A stretch of 64,000 nucleotides of DNA from Pacificoceanicola sp049803835. Its GTDB lineage: Bacteria; Pseudomonadota; Alphaproteobacteria; Rhodobacterales; Rhodobacteraceae. Each line of letters begins with the position of its first letter. Position 1 is the first letter of the stretch. A model generated the notes under the pieces. That model was not told the DNA's origin. It saw only the letters and a list, made by a program, of their open reading frames with translations, and made no database searches. A program made the translations under genes and the position numbers. Location: assembly GCF_049803835.1 (NCBI RefSeq), contig NZ_JBNAGK010000001.1, forward strand, positions 186,001 to 250,000, given 5' to 3'. Below are positions 24,157 through 32,334 of the stretch, piece by piece.

Positions 24157-24978
24157 TCAGATGAGCCGGTGAAGGCCCGCCAGCGTTTCGGGCGGATCGT
24201 CCCCGAACGTCTCGCGCCGGAGCCTGCGCATCCCGGCGATCCAGCGGTCCATGTCCTCCGCCCTGCGCCGCGCGAACACCGCCGCTTCTTCGTGCGGCAA
24301 GATCAGGAACTTCCCTGCCTTGAGCCCCTCGATCAGGCTACGCGCCACATCCTCGGCGCCAAGCACCCGGTCATTGGCGCGATCTTCCGGCGCGGTGCCC
24401 TCCGCATAGCCGAGCAATGGCGTCGCCACATACAATGGACAGACCACGCTGGCGTGGATTCCCTGATCACCGTGTTCGATGGCCAGGGACTGTGCCAGGC
24501 TGACCGCCGCATGTTTCGTCGCGGAATACGGCGCATCGCCGATCTGGCTGAGCAGACCCGCCGCCGAGGCGACGTTGATCAACCAGCCTTCGCCGCGCGC
24601 GATCATCCCCGGCAAGAGCAACCGCACCGCCCGAAGATGGGCCATGACGTGGACATCCCAGCTGTCCTGCCATTGCTGATCCGGCGCGGAAGCCGGACCC
24701 CTCACCGCACCGCTGGTAAAACCGGCATTGGAGACCAGCATGCCGATCCCGCCCAGCGCCGCCTCTGCCTCGGCCACGAGTGCTTCGATCTCTTCGGGTT
24801 TGCGCACATCGCAGGGAACCGCCACGCCGCCGACCTCGCTGGCCACGGCACGGGCCGAAGTCGGGTCACGGTCGCTGACACAGACCCGCATACCCTCGAC
24901 CGCCAATGCACGCGCAATCGCCCGTCCGATGCCCTGACCGGCCCCCGTGACGATCACGGTACGGCCCGCGAACCTCAT
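24157..24978 (-). CDS. Classical short-chain dehydrogenase/reductase
   Basis: A 273-residue NAD(P)-dependent oxidoreductase. The cofactor site VTGAGQGIGRAIA (about residues 10-22), an NAG strand (VSNAGF) and active-site YSATKHA with Tyr and Lys are all intact, with the catalytic Ser in INVASAAG. An Asp after the second strand (CVSDRDP) suggests NAD(H) preference. The C-terminus is longer than usual and rich in Arg and Glu. It overlaps ilvA by an ATGA and follows it; a link to branched-chain amino acid metabolism is only suggested. Confidence 0.85.
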   Translation of the reverse strand: MRFAGRTVIVTGAGQGIGRAIARALAVEGMRVCVSDRDPTSARAVASEVGGVAVPCDVRKPEEIEALVAEAEAALGGIGMLVSNAGFTSGAVRGPASAPDQQWQDSWDVHVMAHLRAVRLLLPGMIARGEGWLINVASAAGLLSQIGDAPYSATKHAAVSLAQSLAIEHGDQGIHASVVCPLYVATPLLGYAEGTAPEDRANDRVLGAEDVARSLIEGLKAGKFLILPHEEAAVFARRRAEDMDRWIAGMRRLRRETFGDDPPETLAGLHRLI

Positions 24979-26201
24979 ATGATGAAGTTCGAGAGGACTT
25001 CGTCCTCGGTGATGTCCGTGTAGACGAAGCCACCTGCATCGAGCTTGGCATAAAGTTTTGCGAAATTTCCGGGGTCGCGCGTTTCGATGCCGATCAACAC
25101 GGAGCCGAAGTTCCGCGCCGATTTCTTCAGATATTCAAACCGCGCAATGTCGTCCTGCGGGCCGAGCAAATCTAGAAAGCCGCGCAGGGCGCCCGGTCTC
25201 TGCGGCAGGCGTAGAATGAAGTATTTCTTGAGGCCCGCATAGGTCTGCGCCCGCTCCTTCACTTCCGGCAAGCGCTCGAAGTCGAAGTTGCCGCCGGAGG
25301 TGATGCAGACCACGCGCCGCCCGCGGATCATCTGACCCATGTCCTTCAGGGCATCGACCGAGAGCGCCCCAGCGGGTTCCAGCACGATCCCCTCGACATT
25401 CAGCATGTCGAGCATGGTGGTACAGAGCCGGTCCTCGTCGATTTGCAGGGTGCTGGCGAGCCCGATGCTCTTGAGCCGGTCGAAAGTCACATCCCCGATC
25501 CGCGCCACGGCCGCGCCGTCCGCAAAGGTATTCACCTTCCTGAGCGTCACAGGTTCCTGAGCCTCCAGCGCCGCGCGAAGGCACGCGCCGCCTTTCGGCT
25601 CGACGAAGGTGTAGTTCGGCTGGCCTTCGAAGTACCCCAGCAAACCGGACGCAAGGCCACCGCCACCCACCGGGATCACCAGTGTATCCGGCACTCCGCC
25701 CAGTTGCTCCTCGATCTCGGCGCCGACACTCGCCTGTCCCTCGATCACGTCCGGGTCATCGAACGGCGAGAGGAAATAGGCGCCTTCCGCCTCGGTGAAG
25801 GCCTTGGCCGCCGCGAGGCACTCATCGAAGTAATCCCCGATCAGCCGGATCTCGACGCTGTCACCCCCGAACATTTCGGTCTTCTGGATTTTCTGCTGCG
25901 GCGTGGTCACCGGCATGAAGATCACGCCCCTGACGCCAAAATGCCTGCACATGAAAGCCACGCCCTGCGCATGGTTCCCGGCACTGGCGCAAACCACCAG
26001 GCCGAGGTCTGCGCGCTTGCGCATGGCGTTGAAGGCCCCGCGCAGCTTGTAGCTGCGGACCGGGCTCAGGTCTTCGCGCTTGAGCCAGATGTCGGCGCCA
26101 TACAGCTCCGACAGATGGGCATTGCGCAGCAGAGGCGTGGCAGGAAACACCTCTCGCATGGCACGGGCGGCCGCGCGGGCCTTGTCCTGAAAATCGCTCA
26201 T
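24975..26201 (-). CDS. ilvA: Threonine ammonia-lyase (threonine deaminase)
   Basis: A 408-residue PLP enzyme that converts threonine to 2-oxobutanoate, the first step of isoleucine synthesis. The Schiff-base Lys52 is in SYKLRGAFN, and the glycine-rich phosphate loop appears as PVGGGGLASGL. The last 80 or so residues (YFILRLPQRPGALRGFLDLL on) form one ACT-like regulatory domain, shorter than the two-domain E. coli protein, so isoleucine feedback may be altered. It is first in a two-gene operon with the SDR. Confidence 0.9.
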   Translation of the reverse strand: MSDFQDKARAAARAMREVFPATPLLRNAHLSELYGADIWLKREDLSPVRSYKLRGAFNAMRKRADLGLVVCASAGNHAQGVAFMCRHFGVRGVIFMPVTTPQQKIQKTEMFGGDSVEIRLIGDYFDECLAAAKAFTEAEGAYFLSPFDDPDVIEGQASVGAEIEEQLGGVPDTLVIPVGGGGLASGLLGYFEGQPNYTFVEPKGGACLRAALEAQEPVTLRKVNTFADGAAVARIGDVTFDRLKSIGLASTLQIDEDRLCTTMLDMLNVEGIVLEPAGALSVDALKDMGQMIRGRRVVCITSGGNFDFERLPEVKERAQTYAGLKKYFILRLPQRPGALRGFLDLLGPQDDIARFEYLKKSARNFGSVLIGIETRDPGNFAKLYAKLDAGGFVYTDITEDEVLSNFII

Positions 26202-26237
26202 GCCTCTTTCGTGGCAGGGGTCGCGTCCGTGCGCAAG

Positions 26238-26972
26238 TCAGTCAATCGGTCGACCCTGGACATAATGGCCATACAGCGTGGTCAGGATCGAGATGCCAAT
26301 CATCGTCGCAAACCACCCCGTGACCAGGTTGTAAACCAGCGTCAAAGGCGAATGCGGATTGCCGCTGACCAGCGAGGGCACTTGCAACAGGAAGCTGCCC
26401 ACCGCCATGATCAGCGCAAGCACCACGATGGCCCCGTCCTTGTCCCGCGTCGCGGACCAGCTTTCTGCCAGGGTCAGCTTCTGATCCACGGTCCCGGCGG
26501 GCAGCATAACCCCGAGTCGGAAGAAGAAATACGATCCGGCAAGCACCATGCCGGGAAGCACGAGCACCCGGAGGAACGGAACGAACACCAGAACGCCCAC
26601 GGTCACCGCGAGGCTAAGACCGATGAGCAGGCCGATCAATATCGAGCGCCCGAGATAGCCCAGTATCCTGCTTCCCTGCCAGCGAGGCAGCCAGCCGACC
26701 GGCTGCTCTTCCAGCAGGACGTAGCGATGCCAGGCCACCGCCATCCACAGGCTCGAAATGATCGTGCCCAGCCCGAGCAGCAAAAGCAGCCCGTCATAGG
26801 CCGGATCAGACGGGGCGAAGATGCTGACATCGCCGCCTCTGGGCGCAGCCATGAAGGCAACGACGTGATACGCGGCCTGGACGAGATACAGGACCAGGGT
26901 GATCCGCATCGCCATGTCGAAGTTGCGCAACACGAGTTGCACCGAGTGCAGGAAAATCGTCCAGCCCTTCAT
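26238..26972 (-). CDS. Multi-pass membrane protein of unknown function
   Basis: A 244-residue inner-membrane protein with about six hydrophobic segments (for example LGLGTIISSLWMAVAWHRYV, GLLIGLSLAVTVGVLVFVPF, VLALIMAVGSFLLQVP and MIGISILTTLYGHYV). No motif points to transport or catalysis. The ATG at 26972 has an almost ideal AAGGAGGT ribosome site five bases upstream, so translation is likely strong. It is monocistronic and divergent from argG. Confidence 0.75.
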   Translation of the reverse strand: MKGWTIFLHSVQLVLRNFDMAMRITLVLYLVQAAYHVVAFMAAPRGGDVSIFAPSDPAYDGLLLLLGLGTIISSLWMAVAWHRYVLLEEQPVGWLPRWQGSRILGYLGRSILIGLLIGLSLAVTVGVLVFVPFLRVLVLPGMVLAGSYFFFRLGVMLPAGTVDQKLTLAESWSATRDKDGAIVVLALIMAVGSFLLQVPSLVSGNPHSPLTLVYNLVTGWFATMIGISILTTLYGHYVQGRPID

Positions 26973-27093
26973 GGCCCACCTCCTTGGTTGCACATGGGCT
27001 AGCACGCCTGTCCCCGCCGTCAACGCCTATCCTTGCCCACGCCCGGAAAACGCAGTAAGCCGCGCGTCAACCTGCAAACAGAGGGATTCCAGC

Positions 27094-28320
27094 ATGTCCG
27101 CCCCCAAGAAAGTCGTCCTGGCCTATTCCGGTGGCCTCGACACGTCGATCATCCTGAAATGGCTGCAAACCGAGTATGGCTGCGAGGTTGTCACCTTCAC
27201 CGCCGATCTGGGACAGGGCGAGGAGTTGGAGCCGGCCCGCGCCAAGGCGGAGATGCTGGGCATCAAGCCGGAGAACATCTACATCGAGGACGTGCGCGAG
27301 GAATTCGTGAAGGACTTCGTCTTCCCGATGTTCCGCGCCAATGCGGTCTACGAGGGCCTTTACCTGCTCGGCACCTCCATCGCCCGCCCGCTGATCTCCA
27401 AGCGTCTGGTCGAGATTGCCGAGGAAGTCGGCGCCGATGCCATCGCGCATGGCGCAACCGGCAAAGGCAACGATCAGGTGCGCTTCGAGCTGTCCGCTGC
27501 CGCGCTGAACCCGGATGTGAAGTGCATCGCGCCGTGGCGCGAGTGGTCGCTGACCTCCCGCACCAAGCTGCTGGAGTTCGCCGAGCAGAACCAGATCCCG
27601 ATTGCCAAGGACAAGCGCGGCGAGGCACCCTTCTCGGTGGACGCGAACCTCCTGCACACCTCTTCCGAGGGCAAGGTTCTGGAGGATCCGGCGGAGAACG
27701 CACCGGATTACGTGTACCAGCGCACCGTGAACCCCGAGGATGCGCCCGACACGCCGGAAATCATCGAAGTGACCTTCGAGAAGGGCGACGCGGTGGCGAT
27801 CAACGGCGTGCCGATGAGTCCGGCGACGATCCTGACCGAGCTGAACGAGTACGGCCGCAAGCACGGCATCGGCCGTCTCGACTTCGTCGAGAACCGTTTC
27901 GTCGGCATGAAGTCCCGCGGCATCTACGAGACGCCGGGCGGCACGATCCTTCTCGAAGCCCATCGTGGCATCGAGCAGATCACGCTGGACAGCGGCGCGG
28001 GCCACCTCAAGGACTCGCTGATGCCGCGTTATGCCGAGCTGATCTACAACGGCTTCTGGTTCTCCCCGGAGCGCGAGATGCTGCAGGCGCTGATCGACAA
28101 GAGCCAGGAGCATGTTACCGGCACCGTCCGGCTCAAACTCTACAAGGGCTCGGTGAACACCATCGCCCGCTGGTCCGAGCACTCGCTCTACTCCGAGGCG
28201 CATGTGACCTTCGAGGACGACGCCGGTGCCTACGACCAGAAGGACGCGGCGGGGTTCATCACCCTGAACGCCCTGCGCCTGCGCCTGCTGGCCTCGCGGA
28301 ACCGGCGGTTGGCGAAGTAA
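27094..28320 (+). CDS. argG: Argininosuccinate synthase
   Basis: A 408-residue ATP-dependent ligase joining citrulline and aspartate in arginine synthesis. The N-type ATP pyrophosphatase loop AYSGGLDTS (about residues 10-18) and GATGKGNDQVRFE (about 115-127) are intact, as is the FVENRFVGMKSRGIYETPGG substrate block. Length is typical. A G-rich GAGGGA precedes the ATG at 27094. No other arg gene is present. A long nested inverted repeat follows the stop. Confidence 0.95.
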   Translation: MSAPKKVVLAYSGGLDTSIILKWLQTEYGCEVVTFTADLGQGEELEPARAKAEMLGIKPENIYIEDVREEFVKDFVFPMFRANAVYEGLYLLGTSIARPLISKRLVEIAEEVGADAIAHGATGKGNDQVRFELSAAALNPDVKCIAPWREWSLTSRTKLLEFAEQNQIPIAKDKRGEAPFSVDANLLHTSSEGKVLEDPAENAPDYVYQRTVNPEDAPDTPEIIEVTFEKGDAVAINGVPMSPATILTELNEYGRKHGIGRLDFVENRFVGMKSRGIYETPGGTILLEAHRGIEQITLDSGAGHLKDSLMPRYAELIYNGFWFSPEREMLQALIDKSQEHVTGTVRLKLYKGSVNTIARWSEHSLYSEAHVTFEDDAGAYDQKDAAGFITLNALRLRLLASRNRRLAK

Positions 28321-28326
28321 GCCTTT

Positions 28327-28390
28327 GATTTCGAGTCTTTTTTCAGTCTTTGGAATCTAACCACGATTCCAAAGACTTAGACTTGAAATT
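28327..28390. repeat. Nested inverted repeat after argG
   Basis: A perfect 13-bp inner stem (AGTCTTTGGAATC, 28345-28357, with GATTCCAAAGACT, 28365-28377; 7-base loop) sits inside a 12-bp outer stem (28327-28338 with 28379-28390, one mismatch and one wobble). A six-T run lies between the 5' arms. It may end or protect the argG message, but has no U tract after the inner stem. Confidence 0.6.
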
Positions 28391-28495
28391 CGCTGTACAT
28401 TGGAGTATAGTCAATAGGCGAGGAATGCGGTAAAGCCCACGTCCGCAGATAGTTGCAAGACTGATCTATAGGGGGAGTTGTGGGTCCCCCCCTCG

Positions 28496-28948
28496 CTATT
28501 TCTTGAAGTATCCAGCGCCGCTTTGATCCGTAAGTGTCACGGCATTTTTCATTTTTGCTCTAGAAAGCTGCGAGCTGAAATAAAAGGTTCTCAAGAACAA
28601 GCCTGTGTCCTCTCGGTTTCGCGCAAGCACCAAGAAGTACGCCCGTGACGGTTCCGGTTCATGGAGCACTATCTCAATCTGAAGATTGCCCCCTCGCTTT
28701 TTTGACTGATAGTAGTCCCCGAACTTTATGACTGTCGGAAGCGCCAAACCGCGTTCCGCATTCATGCCGTGCATTGGATGATGCCTGATTTTCTGCGCAT
28801 CTTTAGATGTCAAATAGACTTTTCGAGCCTTCCATCCCAAGCTCGCCGACACTGCCCTGGGGATCTCACAGATATGAAACGGATCAGACTTAACTGTTCC
28901 CCCGCAGAGTAGTTTAAAAAGTTGGAATTCTTTATCAGTTGGCTCCAT
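28496..28948 (-). CDS. Low-G+C orphan protein, possible BECR-fold nuclease
   Basis: A 150-residue soluble protein, unlike its neighbours: of bases 28501-28620, 54 of 120 are G or C (45%), against well over 55% in nearby genes, and its codon use favours A/T endings. The C-terminal half (TSKDAQKIRHHP, FGDYYQSKKRGGNLQIEIV, YFLVLARN, LFLRTFYFSS) has the strand pattern and basic/aromatic residues of phage-type BECR (barnase/EndoU/RelE-like) nuclease domains; this is a weak structural impression. No antitoxin, phage gene or integrase adjoins it. I use the ATG at 28948; an upstream TTG would overlap the neighbouring leader. A 6-bp stem (28471-28490) follows the stop. Confidence 0.6.
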   Translation of the reverse strand: MEPTDKEFQLFKLLCGGTVKSDPFHICEIPRAVSASLGWKARKVYLTSKDAQKIRHHPMHGMNAERGLALPTVIKFGDYYQSKKRGGNLQIEIVLHEPEPSRAYFLVLARNREDTGLFLRTFYFSSQLSRAKMKNAVTLTDQSGAGYFKK

Positions 28949-29091
28949 TTCGGAGAAATCTAATTCGGATTCCGAGTCCAGCCAACAGCAATTTGAACAA
29001 CGTACCCACAGGTACAACCCGCCGCAACGTCACACTTGCCCGCGTCCCGCCTCCCTCCGATAGCTCTGAAAAGCCAACCGGAGGACATCCC

Positions 29092-29376
29092 ATGCCGCTC
29101 ACCGACATTGCCGCGAAGATGCAGCGCGGGCTCGACAGACATCCGCTCGCGCAGTCGATCAAGTTCGATTGCATGGAAGAAGGCGCGATCACTCTCTACG
29201 AGGGAAAGGCGCATCTGGCGGACCTCCCGGCGGACTGCACGATCCGGATTTCGGAAACAAACCTCGAGAAGCTTATCGCCGGAAAGCTCAACCCGATGAC
29301 CGCCTTTGCCATGGGCAAGATCAAGGTCTCCGGAGATATGTCGCTCGCTCTGAAGCTAAGCCAACTCCTGGGCTGA
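29092..29376 (+). CDS. SCP2 sterol/lipid-carrier domain protein
   Basis: A 94-residue single SCP2-type domain: an N-terminal helix (LTDIAAKMQRGLDRHPL), a small beta sheet, then the FAMGKIKVSGDMSLALKLSQLL end typical of the family, in which the last helix closes a hydrophobic tunnel. These proteins bind fatty-acyl-CoA or other lipids; bacterial roles are mostly unknown. GGAGG lies upstream of the ATG at 29092; the open frame further 5' overlaps the foreign gene and is not used. Confidence 0.88.
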   Translation: MPLTDIAAKMQRGLDRHPLAQSIKFDCMEEGAITLYEGKAHLADLPADCTIRISETNLEKLIAGKLNPMTAFAMGKIKVSGDMSLALKLSQLLG

Positions 29377-29407
29377 AACAGTCTCTGTTCTGCCAGAAAA
29401 CATAAAG

Positions 29408-29438
29408 AAACGGAGGCGGGGAGTGTTCGCCTCCGTTT
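29408..29438. terminator. Bidirectional hairpin terminator
   Basis: A perfect 11-bp stem, AAACGGAGGCG (29408-29418) with CGCCTCCGTTT (29428-29438), 9-base loop, between the convergent SCP2 and small periplasmic protein genes. Confidence 0.75.
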
Positions 29439-29475
29439 CGCGTGAAGGCCAGGGGGACAGCCTTCACCACCGCGT

Positions 29476-29889
29476 TTACTGCGCGGTCACAACCGTCATG
29501 ACGAGGTTGCCGTCGGGCTTGATCGGGCCGTCTTCCTTGGCGCCGAGGGTGTATTCGAACATGCCCGTGGACATGCCGCCGTCCTCGCCGTGCACCATGA
29601 GCATGAGCATCTCACCGGACTTCACCTCCTCCTGGAGGATCGCCGTCACGTCCATGTTCTCACCCATCTTCAGCGGCGCGTAGCCGACAACCGGGCCCGG
29701 CTTCATCTCGCTGTCGGTGCGGTGCACCACGAGCCAGCCATTCGCCGGGGCGCTGACCATCTCGGCGGTCACGGTACCGCCGGACACATCCTGATCGGCG
29801 GCGGTCACGCCGGGAGCCATCGAATGGCTCGCGGCCATGGCATAGGTTGCGGTCAGGGCAATCAGGCTGCTTGCGAAAAACGTCTTCAT
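29476..29889 (-). CDS. Small periplasmic protein, DUF7282-like
   Basis: A 137-residue exported protein. After a signal peptide (MKTFFASSLIALTATYAMAA) it is predicted to be all beta, with the pattern GWLVVHRTD, VVGYAPLK, then MLMVHGEDGG and a DGNLVMTVV end. This resembles DUF7282-type repeats, which are of unknown function. It is Met-rich around EEVKSGEMLMLMV. GGAGAG precedes the ATG at 29889. It has no clear operon partner and shares a terminator with SCP2. Confidence 0.7.
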   Translation of the reverse strand: MKTFFASSLIALTATYAMAASHSMAPGVTAADQDVSGGTVTAEMVSAPANGWLVVHRTDSEMKPGPVVGYAPLKMGENMDVTAILQEEVKSGEMLMLMVHGEDGGMSTGMFEYTLGAKEDGPIKPDGNLVMTVVTAQ

Positions 29890-29974
29890 CGGTCTCTCCG
29901 TTGTCAAAAGGGGCGCGATCTCTTTCGCGCTTGTCCTGATCCACGGATGGCCTGGAAAAGAGTTTCAGTTTTTT

Positions 29975-30691
29975 TCAGTTTTTTGCGCGGGCCGTCATCA
30001 GCTCATAAAACGGCATGGCGTCCTCGGCCAATTGCTTCGCCCGGCCCTCAAGGTCAGGCAACGGCCCTTCCGCCCCGGCAAAGCCTGTGCTGCCCCAGAC
30101 CGACGCATACCAATGCGTCGCCCAGACCCCGTCGAACGGCTTTGGTCCCTCAGGCCAGGCCAGAACCGCCGGGTCCCAATCGAGACTGATCCTGTCGCAC
30201 AGATCGCGCAGGGCCGCTTCCGGGTTCGCCCGGATGTCGGCGCTGTCGATGACGACAGGCGACTGGCCCAGCGCCTCGCAATGGGCGAAGAGTTCCGCCT
30301 GCTTGGCAAAACCGATGTCCGCCGCCGTTGCCTGCGGATAGCCTTTCATGAAGCTCGCCACGACCCGCGCGGGATGGCGCAGGAGGAAGACATTGACGCA
30401 GTCCGCCATGAAATCGCGCGGCACGCCGTCGATCATGTGCTGGCACATGTGCTTGTGATAGACATGGGCCTTCCCGTCCGGGATCGGACCGAGCAGGGAA
30501 GCCTGCACCTCTTCGGCATCCTCGGGCCGGGAGGCCTTGATTTCCTCCGCCATCGGATGATCGAGGCCAGTCTGCCTCAGATACGGGCCATAGAACGGCT
30601 CATCCCACGCGGCGAAATCCGCGCGATTGCCGAAAGCGTACATCATCGCCGTGGAAAGGTTCCGCGGCCCGGACCACATCGCCAGCCTCAT
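29975..30691 (-). CDS. Sulfotransferase-family-like protein coupled to an aminotransferase
   Basis: A 238-residue protein beginning MRLAMWSGPRNLSTAMMYAF, where SGPRNLST matches the position of the PAPS phosphosulfate loop of sulfotransferases; a VFLLRHPARVVASF block matches the 3'-phosphate motif. The rest is divergent, and real sulfotransfer is unproven. It overlaps the aminotransferase gene by an ATGA, so both are made together. In some bacteria these two families occur fused or adjacent (established), suggesting one pathway on amino-acid-derived substrates. Confidence 0.75.
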   Translation of the reverse strand: MRLAMWSGPRNLSTAMMYAFGNRADFAAWDEPFYGPYLRQTGLDHPMAEEIKASRPEDAEEVQASLLGPIPDGKAHVYHKHMCQHMIDGVPRDFMADCVNVFLLRHPARVVASFMKGYPQATAADIGFAKQAELFAHCEALGQSPVVIDSADIRANPEAALRDLCDRISLDWDPAVLAWPEGPKPFDGVWATHWYASVWGSTGFAGAEGPLPDLEGRAKQLAEDAMPFYELMTARAKN

Positions 30692-31587
30692 GGTGTCACC
30701 AGATCCTTGTAGAGTTCCCGAAGCCGCTTCGTCACCGGCCCCATCTGGCCGTCGCCGATCTGCCGCCCGTCGATCGTACCCACCGGCGTCTGCGCCCCGA
30801 ACGTGCCGGTGAGGAAAGCCTCATCGGCACCGTAGGTGTCGACCAACGAGTAATTCCGCTCGAAGACCGGAATACCGTTCGCGCGGCACAGGTCGATCAC
30901 CTTCTGCCGCGTGATGCCGTTCATGCAGTAATCCCCGGTGGAGGTCCAAACCTCCCCCCTGCGCACGATGAAGAAGTTGCAGGCGTTCGTGGTGTTCACG
31001 AAACCATGCACGTCGAGCATCAACGCCTCATCCGCGCCGGCCTTCTCGGCGGCGATACAGGCGAGGATACAGTTCAGCTTGGAATGCGAGTTGAGCTTCG
31101 GGTCCTGCGTCATGGGCAAACCGCGAATATGCGGCACCGTGGCAAGGCGGATCGGGCGTGGGATCTTCGGTTTCGAATGCTCCATGATGATAACCATGGT
31201 CGGGCCTTGCCGCGACAACGACGGATGCTGGAAGGGCCGCGACTTCACGCCCCGCGTCACCATCAGCCGCGCATGCGCGTCTGTAGTTATGCCGTTGGCT
31301 TCCTGGGTCTCGCAAAGCGCGGCAATCACCCCGGCGCGGTCCATGCCGATATCGAGGTCGATCGCCTTCGCCGCCTCGAACAGCCTATCCATATGCTCAT
31401 CGAGGAAACTCCAGCGCCCGTCATAGAGCCGCAGCCCCTCCCAGACGCCATCCCCGAGCATAAAGCCGGAGTCGAAGACGCTGACCGTCGCCTCGGCGCG
31501 GGGTTTCAGTTGGCTGTTGATCCAGATCAGCACGCTTTCGTTGCGTGCATCTTCCTCGGCCTGATGGGTTGTCACATGCTCTGTCAT
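30688..31587 (-). CDS. Class IV PLP aminotransferase (branched-chain / D-amino acid type)
   Basis: A 299-residue fold-type IV transaminase. The PLP Lys is in NSHSKLNC, with the GFVNTTNACNFFIV phosphate-cup segment and the C-terminal TGTFGAQTPVG that closes the site. It begins at the ATG at 31587 (MTEHVTTHQ); the open frame extends far upstream but there it is antisense to msrA. The SKLNC context differs from canonical IlvE (GLN) and suggests a BCAT/DAAT relative of unsettled substrate. First gene of a pair with the sulfotransferase-like gene. Confidence 0.85.
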   Translation of the reverse strand: MTEHVTTHQAEEDARNESVLIWINSQLKPRAEATVSVFDSGFMLGDGVWEGLRLYDGRWSFLDEHMDRLFEAAKAIDLDIGMDRAGVIAALCETQEANGITTDAHARLMVTRGVKSRPFQHPSLSRQGPTMVIIMEHSKPKIPRPIRLATVPHIRGLPMTQDPKLNSHSKLNCILACIAAEKAGADEALMLDVHGFVNTTNACNFFIVRRGEVWTSTGDYCMNGITRQKVIDLCRANGIPVFERNYSLVDTYGADEAFLTGTFGAQTPVGTIDGRQIGDGQMGPVTKRLRELYKDLVTP

Positions 31588-31704
31588 GGGCGGCACGCTA
31601 GGCGCGGATGGAGGTTCACACAAGGTCACCTTGCAGTGATGGGCGCAGGTTTGTTTTGCAACGCGCCGCGCCAGCCGCCAGCCTGCGTTCAGGAGGACCA
31701 AGCC

Positions 31705-32334
31705 ATGACGTTGACCACCCGTATTCTTGCTCTTTGCCTGTTGACCCTGGTGCCGATGAAAGCGGCCGCTGCCGAGATCATCGTCGCTGGCGGCTGTTTC
31801 TGGTGCGTCGAGGCGGATTTCGAAAAGGTGCCCGGGGTGCAGGAGGCGATCTCCGGATACACCGGCGGCAAGACCGCCAATCCGACCTACAAACAGGTGT
31901 CCAAAGGCGGCACCGGGCACTATGAGGCGGTCCGGATCAAGTACAACGCAGGACGCACCAACCCACGGGCACTCTATGACCTGTTCTTCCGCTCCGTCGA
32001 TCCGACCGACGCCGGCGGTCAGTTCTGCGACCGGGGCCAGAGCTACCGGACAGCGATTTTCGTCTCTGATCAGGCCCAAAGACAGGCTGCAGAGGCGGCG
32101 AAGGCCGCTGCGGAAGCAGAGCTTGGGCGCACGATCGTCACGCCGATCCTGAATGCAGGACCGTTTTACAAGGCCGAGGATTACCATCAGGACTACTACA
32201 AGGGCTCGAATATCGTGCTCACACGATTCGGCCCGCTCACTCAGTCCAAGGCCTACAAGCGCTACCGCAATGCCTGCGGCCGCGACCAACGTGTCAGGCA
32301 GCTGTGGGGCAAGAACGCGCCTTTCGTGAACTAG
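31705..32334 (+). CDS. msrA: Peptide-methionine (S)-S-oxide reductase, exported
   Basis: A 209-residue MsrA, which reduces the S form of methionine sulfoxide in proteins. The catalytic Cys is in GGCFWCVE, followed by SGYTGG, HYEAVRI and the YHQDYY substrate site; a resolving Cys is in NACGRD. Unlike the common cytoplasmic MsrA it starts with a signal peptide (LALCLLTLVPMKAAAAE), so it should work in the periplasm. AGGAGG precedes the ATG at 31705. No msrB is nearby. Its TAG stop overlaps the ribokinase stop on the other strand. Confidence 0.92.
   Translation: MTLTTRILALCLLTLVPMKAAAAEIIVAGGCFWCVEADFEKVPGVQEAISGYTGGKTANPTYKQVSKGGTGHYEAVRIKYNAGRTNPRALYDLFFRSVDPTDAGGQFCDRGQSYRTAIFVSDQAQRQAAEAAKAAAEAELGRTIVTPILNAGPFYKAEDYHQDYYKGSNIVLTRFGPLTQSKAYKRYRNACGRDQRVRQLWGKNAPFVN

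Noticed and set aside
28321..29091. Possible genomic island or prophage remnant.
   Set aside because: Only one foreign-looking gene, with no integrase, tRNA target or direct repeats at its edges.
31588..32289. A 234-codon N-terminal extension of the class IV aminotransferase.
   Set aside because: It is antisense to msrA and is not protein-like; the family start is at 31587.
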